IMG/VR virus record: IMGVR_UViG_3300025828_000101
Span: 1 to 31,590 of that record
DNA: 31,590 bases
Reading direction: 5' to 3' (one strand)
Source: a virus
Every line of letters begins with the position of its first letter. The first letter of the stretch is position 1. The translations under genes and the position numbers were made by a program. The notes below the pieces were generated by a model. It was not told where the DNA came from. It saw only the letters and a list, made by a program, of their open reading frames with translations, and ran no database searches. Below are positions 25,086 to 31,590 of this stretch, one piece after another.

Positions 25086-25814
25086 TCAATTTTCTGGAGA
25101 CGTTGGCTTTTCTGCTGGTAGACTATTTAAATAATCTCTTAATTCATATGGATCAAGAGTTAAATTGTTCAATACATCTTCAATAGTATCATGTCGGATC
25201 ATATTTTGAAGAATCGCATCTTTAAAAGTAATATTAAAGAACTGATTGAATGCTGCATTAATATCAGCGTCACCATCACTAACTTCAAGATAAGATTTTA
25301 CCGTTTCTTTAGAAATATTAAATCTACTTAATAAAGAATTTAAACTTCCATTATAAGAATCTTTTAATTTATCTGAAATTTTCTCTACAAAATCATTAGT
25401 ATTCAAATTCAATATTTTTCCAATTTTTTCCTCAAAACTCAGTTCTGCAAGAGATTTAATACCATCTTTTAATTTTTGTTCCCATTGAGTCCCATCCCAA
25501 ATAATTTCATGATTACTATCTATTGGATCATGCGGACATAAATTTGTATATCCATCCATATTGCAACATGGATTGTCATTATTTACGATATTTTTCGTAT
25601 CTATACAGTAATAACATCCTCTTTTATCTACAACAACTTCCCAATATTCTTCTAATGGATTAAATACTGCAATACATCCATCAGAAAATTTTGGAGGTTC
25701 TAATGTAGTAGATCCTGGGGGCATAATATAATTTTGAGGATCATCAGGGTCTGCCTGGGCATAATCTTCCCCAAGGTAGAAATAATATTGCTGATCATAT
25801 CTGTATATTTTCAT
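25086..25814 (-). CDS. fibre-assembly-like protein with Cys cluster, 242 aa
   Basis: The N-terminal MKIYRYDQQYYFYLGEDYAQ, NYIMPPGSTTLEPPKFSDG, and AVFNPLEEYWEVV resemble the tail-fibre-assembly (Tfa-type) start: Y..G...A..DP......PP.sT...P......FN...W. A Cys cluster follows (C67, C70, C83, C84, C93), perhaps a metal site. The C-terminal half is helical. Its place directly downstream of a giant fibre gene fits a fibre chaperone. The Tfa link rests on the first 60 residues only. Confidence 0.65.
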   Translation of the reverse strand: MKIYRYDQQYYFYLGEDYAQADPDDPQNYIMPPGSTTLEPPKFSDGCIAVFNPLEEYWEVVVDKRGCYYCIDTKNIVNNDNPCCNMDGYTNLCPHDPIDSNHEIIWDGTQWEQKLKDGIKSLAELSFEEKIGKILNLNTNDFVEKISDKLKDSYNGSLNSLLSRFNISKETVKSYLEVSDGDADINAAFNQFFNITFKDAILQNMIRHDTIEDVLNNLTLDPYELRDYLNSLPAEKPTSPEN

Positions 25815-25837
25815 ATTTTTTAATTTATTCTAGAACA

Positions 25838-25845
25838 TATTTATG
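25838..25845 (-). promoter_or_regulatory. late promoter box CATAAATA
   Basis: On minus CATAAATA, seven of eight to T4 late, 23 bp before the ATG at 25814. Confidence 0.55.
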
Positions 25846-25850
25846 AACTT

Positions 25851-28800
25851 TTATTCATACTTAATACAAGGAAGTAAAGCTAAATATGGTGGAATGTTGG
25901 GGTGTGCTTGACTATTGCCTGCATTGCCAGTGTTTCCAGTAATGTTAATTGCCACGTTTGCATTTGAGGTTAGATTCAATGAGTGATTGTGTTCTCCAGT
26001 GCCTCCAGTAGTAAATCCGCCGGTCAAAAAAGCGTTCCAGCAAGCTCTATTATCACCTTGTTTATTTCCAGCAGTATTTGGTCTTGCATAATTATGAGAG
26101 TGCCCTCCTCCAGTTAGAGTATAATTTGCATTTGAAGTTATATTTGCATCACTAGTAATATTTACTAAGGGGTGTGCGTGTTGTGGAATCTGATTTACGG
26201 TAAGTGTTACATTTTCAGATCCACCAGTATCTCCAACATCATATGTTCCACCAGGACCTTTACCTGCAATAAATCTTCTTTCTAAGTTAGGAAGTCTAAA
26301 TTGAGATGCTGATTCTCCCCCAGTATTAAATCTTGTAGAAATAACTGAGAATAGATTAGCATAAATTCCACCATTAGAGAATACTGAACCATTACAAACA
26401 AGATATCCACTTGGAGCTGCAATTCCAGCAAACCATATTACAGTTCCAATGGGAACTCCAAGACCACTAAGATCAATTGTTTCAGTAATAACTGAAGTTA
26501 CTAGTCCCTTTTCATTTACGGTTATTTTAGGAACTGTAGTAGAACTTCCAAATGTTCCAGTGGTAGAATTGACAGTTGCTAATGTTCCTGCTGCAGATAC
26601 ATTAGCAGACCCATCAAAATTGACATTCCAAGCCAAATCTCCAGTTATTGCAATATTTCTTGCATTTGTTAGTTTATCTGCTGATTGTGCGGCTCCGGTA
26701 ACTGTTCCTATAAATGTATTTGCATAAACTTTATCCCATTTAAGACCTGTGGAACCAAGATCCATGGTCCCATTTTGATTTCCTGGGTATAATCCAGCTT
26801 GAGTTAGAGTTAAATATCTTTGCGTTGCATTATCAAGTGGAATAGCAGTTCCAGCTGCAACATTAGCAATCAAATAGAAAGACATTTGTGGATTTGATGT
26901 AGCATCCACGTTAACACTTATTCTTGCAGAATTTCCACTTCTATCTGGAGTCAATCTGGTATGATTAAAGCAAAGATTTGCATTTCCTCCACCATCATTT
27001 GTTGCCAATGATGTTTCTCCACTACCTCTTCCGGACGCAATAATACCACTAGCATATAAATCATTTTTAGATGCATCCCAATTTAAACTACCATCTACAA
27101 GAATATCATCATAATCTCCAGAAACTCCATTTTTAAGTAAGGCAGGTTGATAAATTGATCCGGCAGTATTTGATGCTCCCGAAACAAGTATTTTATCAGC
27201 TTTATCTGCAGTTCCACTAACTGCTCCATCAAAAGTAGTTGCATATATTGTTCTCCACTTCTTAGTTCCAGTTCCTATGTCGATTGCATTGGTAGTTTTT
27301 GGAACTATATTTCCTGTAAATGAGGATCTTATTATAATATCAGTATTAGAATTTGCTCCAAGTGTGGAACCACCATTTACAGTTAAATTAGCATTTACAA
27401 GAACCTCTTTTATTGTCAATTTGCCCGCATTTGGATTGAATGAAATATCACCATCCGTAAATAATCCATTGTATTCTCCTACATTATTATTATCATCTAC
27501 AAATGTGGGATAAAATGTGGCATTATCATTTTTAGTTATTGTTTTTATTAAATCTGCTTGAGATGCTGTTCCACTAAATGAACCATTAAATGTATTTGCA
27601 AATATGGTTCCAAATCTATTTCCTGCTGCACCAATATTAATGCTATCTGATCTTGGTAGTAGAGTAGTATTTGCTTTTGCATTGAAGTTTAAATTATCAT
27701 CACCATTACTTCCAAGGAATATATTTCCATTTACTCTCAGAATATTGCCTATAGTTGCATTGCTAGTGGTTAAAAGATTTGTGCCAGGATTATATGATAT
27801 TCCACCGTCAGTATATACGATTCTAGCTGCTCTAGTGCTACTATTTGTATCTACAAAAGTTAAAAAGTAAGAAGCATTTGTGTTAATGGATGCAGTTTCA
27901 ATTTCTTTTGCCTTATCTGCTGTTCCATTGAACGAACCATCAAAAGTAGTTGCATATACTGTTTTCCATCTTTTAGTAGATTCTCCAATATCGTAAGTAT
28001 TATTTGCATCTGGAAGAACATTAGTGTCAATTGTTCCCGTAAGTGATAGGCTAGTAGATACATCTAGATTTGTGATTCCCGCATTTGTTACTGTTAATTT
28101 ATTACCGTTTGGGTTATAGCTAATACTAGCATCGGTATAAAAACTATTTAAAGATGCAGTAGAGGCATTATCGTCTACAAAAGTTAAATAGAAAGAAGTA
28201 TTTGACTGATTTCTAACAGTAAGTAATTTTTCTGCACCATCTGCTGTTCCAGTTACAGAACCATCAAAAGTATCAGCATAAACTGTTCCCCATCTTTGAC
28301 TATTAGTTCCAAGATCAATTTTTGCCTCTGATGTTCTGGTAAATGTTGTAGAATTAAGACTAACACCAGAATCATAAGTAATAGGATTATCTTTTACATT
28401 TGAGATATTTTTATTTCTAACCCTAACTGTAAATGCTCCATTTCCCCCATCAGATGTTAATTGAACTTTTGTTGCCCCTTGATTATCTACAGCATATTTT
28501 TCAGCACCATTGTAATAACATCCTGCTCTTATTGTTATATCTCCACCACCATCATTGAAAGAAATTCTCTTGGTTGCATCTTCTAGAAGAATAGCTCCAC
28601 TAGCCCCAGATAACCATAATGCACCCCTATCTAATTGTGTTGCACTAGGTGAAGATAGTCGTAAAACATTTAAATTTGGGTTATATTCAATACTGCCATC
28701 AGTATATAAATCCTCATCTGCACCTGGAGAATCATTATCACTATTTACAAATGTTAAGAACTGATATGCATTAGTTGAATTTTTCTGAGTCTTTATCTTA

Positions 28801-31590
28801 TTTGCATTATCTGCTCTATTTACAGTAATATTTGCATCAGTTGCCCAATTTATTCCAGTTCCAGTAGAAACTAAAACCTGACCTGAAGAACCTGGATCAC
28901 CATCAGTATCTAATAATTTTTTACTTGGTTTAAAATCTCCATTTATTGTAACAGTTCCAGCTGCACCTGCCGGTGTATCATCTGGTTCTATTACAATTGA
29001 TTGTTGTCCTAATATTTTACCTTCATCTAAAGGTCCGGTTAGTTTAATTCCAGCACTATCTGTTTGAAGTCTTAAAAGATCATTAAAGTAAAAATCTACT
29101 GTAGAATTTCTGTTGAATACTGCAAATTTTTCATCACTAGTAGTTCCAAACTCCATTCCATAATCCTGTCCAGTTCCATTGAACTGGATATATCCCATAT
29201 TCGTGGAATCAATAGTCTTCTGAATTCTAGTATAAGCAGATTGCCAATTACTTCCGTTACTATCTCTCTGTTCTATTACATCTAAGTATGATGTATTATT
29301 ATTATCTGCTATAAATGAAGCTAATTTTTGATTATCTCCAGCATTTGATCCTAAAGAAACAGTTGGTTGAACTAATATACCTTCTCTTGGATTAACTTTA
29401 ATTGATGTGCTACTGTATAAATCCTCATAAGATGCCAGTGGAGGATCAACTGCTGGAGAATTATTTTCTTCAACGAAAGAAATATAATAATATTTATTAT
29501 CATCTGCAGTTTCTGATAGTATCGTATCTGCAGTTGCCGCATTTCCTACGGTAATATCATCTGGATTTCCCCATTTAATTACGTCTCCGGTAGATAGTAA
29601 TACTTGATTATTGAGTCCTTTACTGTCAAAACCATCATACAGAGCACCATCTACACCAAGACTACCTCTAATATCTAAATTATATCTTGGACTATTTGAA
29701 GAAATGCCAATATTTCCATCAGTCTTTAAATATAACTGATCTGGATTATTTCTAGTTCCTCCATTAGCACTGACATCTGTTTCAATTGAAATATCCTTTG
29801 GAGTTCCAGAAGTAGCAGATGCAGTATCAAGTCTTACATAATCTGCAGTTGAAAAAATTCTAAAATTATCCCAAGAGTTTAGATTTGAATAATAGTCATT
29901 TGTAAAGAATTCAAATTGAGAATTTCCATTTCCATTTGGTATTACTCTTAATACCGTATGTTTATTAGTATTCAGATTTCTAAAAGTTGGACTTCCCTTC
30001 TGATTACCGTCTGCATCAGAAAATGCATAAAAATGAAGATCTCCAACTCTAATTCCAGCATCATCACCATACTTTCTTAAATCCAACTGTTTTGATACTA
30101 CAGTTGTTCCTATACCAACATCACCATCACCTTTAAGTGACAGTATAGGTGTAGATTGACCAACAGTTGCATTATGAACATCAAAGTTCATGTAATTTTC
30201 ATCTATGACATTTGAATTGAATGTCTTGATGAAGAAAGGTCTATTTACATTATCTTCTCTGTTTATTTCTATCACACCCTCTCTTTCGAAGGTTGGCATC
30301 GTATCAAATATTACGCCACCTTTTACATGAATAGCTTGTTGAGGTTCTGAAGTTCCTACTCCCAATCTCTCATCTACATATGCCTTTTGTTTAAAAGTTG
30401 CAATTCCAGTAATTAATAAGTCTCTTGTTTTTACAAATTCACTAAATTCACCGGTTCTTGCTTGCAGTTCATCATAAAATACATCATCCTTTACATATAA
30501 ATCGCCACCAACATAAAGATCTCCACCAGTTGTAACAATTCCAGAATTCGTTGCTAAACTAACTTCATCTCCAACAAATAACTTTTTAGCAATTCCTACG
30601 CCACCAGGAGTATATAATGAACCATCATTGACACCGGTAGAATCACTATTATCATGAACAAAAACTTTATCTTTTATTTCTACTATACCCTCAGAATCTA
30701 TTACTAAATTTCCTTGTCCTGTTAAAATTGATATAGTATTTGTGTCTAATTTGATATTGCCAATTGTTGTTATACCAGTGGCAGATATACTAGTAAAATC
30801 GGCAGGACCATCAAAATCTGCATAGTTAGATACTGATAGATCTTTTAATTGAGTATCTTGATATACTTCTAGTCTTCCTGTTGTTGTAAGTCCGGTTATT
30901 TTAACATCTTGTAAAAATGTTGCAATACCAGTTACATATAAATCATTAACATCTATACTTCCTTTAAATTTAGTAGCAGTTACAATTCCAGTAAATTCTG
31001 CAAATTTGCCTTCAATATTATCTAATGTTGAAGTATGATATACTGTCAGATCTCTAGATGTTGTTAGTCCAGATACTTTAAGATCTTTGGATGTAGTTAC
31101 TCCAGTTACTTTTAAATTATCTATTGTCACTCCACCACTGAATTGAGATTCTCCCAAAACATCCAACAATTTATTTGGAGTTGTGCTACCAATACCAATT
31201 CTATCTACTACATCATCATAAACGAAATTATCTGCTCCGTCTACAACACCTGCAGAATTTCTATACTGAACAGACTTATAGAATCCACCTGCAGCTGCTG
31301 GAAGTGTAGATGAGTCTACCCACAAAACTCCTTGAACACCAGCAATATCACCTCTAGTAAGAACTTGACCTACAGTTCCAGGTTCTTCTTCAATATCAAT
31401 AATTGCTCCTCTGAGCCTGGTATTCCCATAGACATCTAGAGTATATGTTGGATCATTGGTTCCAATACCAACATAATATTGTTCATTAACAGAAAATACT
31501 GTTCCCCCGGCACCAATATAAACTCTATCACCAGCAGTAAGTAAAGAATCTGCTACGTCATATGTTAACTTACTTGATGTTGAAAAATCA
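25851..31590 (-). CDS. giant tail fibre with collar domain, 5' end beyond window
   Basis: The frame stays open to the right edge (at least 1912 codons) and reads in from outside with a VGIGTNDPTYTLDVYGNTRL motif, so the start is missing. The body has many VGIGT..P...LDV.G repeats (for example GIGSTTPNKLLDVLGESQFS). Then come about five 105-190-residue tandem repeats (FLTFVD.N.......YTD..I.YNP and DIG....RW.TVYA.TFDG), then a collar-type domain (GTVIWFAGIAAPSGYLVCNG; SQFRLPNLERRFIAGKG). Three HxH motifs (HAH, HSH, HNH) lie near the C-terminus. Likely a trimeric distal fibre or base-plate fibre. Followed by the fibre-assembly-like gene. Confidence 0.9.
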   Translation of the reverse strand, partial: DFSTSSKLTYDVADSLLTAGDRVYIGAGGTVFSVNEQYYVGIGTNDPTYTLDVYGNTRLRGAIIDIEEEPGTVGQVLTRGDIAGVQGVLWVDSSTLPAAAGGFYKSVQYRNSAGVVDGADNFVYDDVVDRIGIGSTTPNKLLDVLGESQFSGGVTIDNLKVTGVTTSKDLKVSGLTTSRDLTVYHTSTLDNIEGKFAEFTGIVTATKFKGSIDVNDLYVTGIATFLQDVKITGLTTTGRLEVYQDTQLKDLSVSNYADFDGPADFTSISATGITTIGNIKLDTNTISILTGQGNLVIDSEGIVEIKDKVFVHDNSDSTGVNDGSLYTPGGVGIAKKLFVGDEVSLATNSGIVTTGGDLYVGGDLYVKDDVFYDELQARTGEFSEFVKTRDLLITGIATFKQKAYVDERLGVGTSEPQQAIHVKGGVIFDTMPTFEREGVIEINREDNVNRPFFIKTFNSNVIDENYMNFDVHNATVGQSTPILSLKGDGDVGIGTTVVSKQLDLRKYGDDAGIRVGDLHFYAFSDADGNQKGSPTFRNLNTNKHTVLRVIPNGNGNSQFEFFTNDYYSNLNSWDNFRIFSTADYVRLDTASATSGTPKDISIETDVSANGGTRNNPDQLYLKTDGNIGISSNSPRYNLDIRGSLGVDGALYDGFDSKGLNNQVLLSTGDVIKWGNPDDITVGNAATADTILSETADDNKYYYISFVEENNSPAVDPPLASYEDLYSSTSIKVNPREGILVQPTVSLGSNAGDNQKLASFIADNNNTSYLDVIEQRDSNGSNWQSAYTRIQKTIDSTNMGYIQFNGTGQDYGMEFGTTSDEKFAVFNRNSTVDFYFNDLLRLQTDSAGIKLTGPLDEGKILGQQSIVIEPDDTPAGAAGTVTINGDFKPSKKLLDTDGDPGSSGQVLVSTGTGINWATDANITVNRADNANKIKTQKNSTNAYQFLTFVNSDNDSPGADEDLYTDGSIEYNPNLNVLRLSSPSATQLDRGALWLSGASGAILLEDATKRISFNDGGGDITIRAGCYYNGAEKYAVDNQGATKVQLTSDGGNGAFTVRVRNKNISNVKDNPITYDSGVSLNSTTFTRTSEAKIDLGTNSQRWGTVYADTFDGSVTGTADGAEKLLTVRNQSNTSFYLTFVDDNASTASLNSFYTDASISYNPNGNKLTVTNAGITNLDVSTSLSLTGTIDTNVLPDANNTYDIGESTKRWKTVYATTFDGSFNGTADKAKEIETASINTNASYFLTFVDTNSSTRAARIVYTDGGISYNPGTNLLTTSNATIGNILRVNGNIFLGSNGDDNLNFNAKANTTLLPRSDSINIGAAGNRFGTIFANTFNGSFSGTASQADLIKTITKNDNATFYPTFVDDNNNVGEYNGLFTDGDISFNPNAGKLTIKEVLVNANLTVNGGSTLGANSNTDIIIRSSFTGNIVPKTTNAIDIGTGTKKWRTIYATTFDGAVSGTADKADKILVSGASNTAGSIYQPALLKNGVSGDYDDILVDGSLNWDASKNDLYASGIIASGRGSGETSLATNDGGGNANLCFNHTRLTPDRSGNSARISVNVDATSNPQMSFYLIANVAAGTAIPLDNATQRYLTLTQAGLYPGNQNGTMDLGSTGLKWDKVYANTFIGTVTGAAQSADKLTNARNIAITGDLAWNVNFDGSANVSAAGTLATVNSTTGTFGSSTTVPKITVNEKGLVTSVITETIDLSGLGVPIGTVIWFAGIAAPSGYLVCNGSVFSNGGIYANLFSVISTRFNTGGESASQFRLPNLERRFIAGKGPGGTYDVGDTGGSENVTLTVNQIPQHAHPLVNITSDANITSNANYTLTGGGHSHNYARPNTAGNKQGDNRACWNAFLTGGFTTGGTGEHNHSLNLTSNANVAINITGNTGNAGNSQAHPNIPPYLALLPCIKYE
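26690..28800 (-). repeat. tandem protein repeats within giant fibre
   Basis: Five repeat units can be read, anchored at FLTFVNSDND (about 28750), FLTFVDDNAS (about 28180), FLTFVDTNSS (about 27855), YPTFVDDNNN (about 27500) and YQPALLKNG (about 27135). Each ends in D(I/L)G....RW/KW/RF.T(V/I)(Y/F)A.TF.G...G.A. The units differ in length (about 320-570 bp) and are not identical at DNA level. Confidence 0.7.

Overview
The window looks like part of a T4-like myovirus infecting marine picocyanobacteria (Synechococcus or Prochlorococcus). I infer this from recognisable cyanophage-type proteins: very large tail fibres with VGIGT..P...LDV repeats and collar/HxH tips, an SF2 helicase, a 2OG-Fe(II) oxygenase, T4-type late -10 boxes (ATAAATA), an AT-matched tRNA cluster, and dozens of tightly packed small ORFs. 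No database search was run. Almost everything is on the minus strand; the only plus-strand genes I trust are at 5208-6087.

Region 1 (1-4.74 kb) is visibly more GC-rich. It carries small, mostly unrecognised proteins. Several have their own sigma70-like promoter inside a repeated intergenic cassette: a G-run, a -35 box in a hairpin, a C-run, a -10 box, and a C/A-rich leader without a Shine-Dalgarno (SD) sequence. Recognisable proteins are a GP88-like Cys-rich protein and a KTSC-like protein.

Region 2 (4.74-5.2 kb) is a regulatory hub between divergent genes. It holds three copies of a CTCGWCGAG palindrome around a promoter, a TTGACA promoter overlapping a 9-bp inverted repeat, five tandem 22-bp iteron-like repeats, and a perfect TATAAATA late box on minus. 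Two more palindromes sit at 2541-2596, with a -35 box inside one of them. This is the best candidate for an undescribed regulatory or replication system.

Region 3 (5.2-6.1 kb) is a plus-strand island: a GIY-YIG protein whose catalytic Arg is replaced by Ala, and a zinc-ribbon/membrane microprotein.

Region 4 (6.1-14.7 kb) is a dense minus-strand block of about 40 small genes, many overlapping by ATGA, TAATG or longer and probably translationally coupled. It includes an HExxH metallopeptidase-like protein, a secreted His-rich protein, several single-pass membrane microproteins, a 2OG-Fe(II) oxygenase and a glutaredoxin-like protein. Intrinsic terminators and promoters split parts of it into operons (for example 9282 to 8807, and 8686 down to about 6964).

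Region 5 (14.7-16.06 kb) is an SF2 DNA helicase with a terminator lying between its predicted promoter and the gene.

Region 6 (16.07-31.59 kb) is the tail-fibre module: a 673-aa GIG-repeat fibre protein, a 1903-aa fibre with a seven-HxH needle, a 101-aa protein, four tRNAs in two duplicated pairs (Ile-UAU x2, Leu-UAA x2) behind a strong promoter, two small genes, a fibre-assembly-like protein, and a second giant fibre open to the right edge. Late boxes precede the structural genes, while the tRNAs and small genes have early-type promoters.
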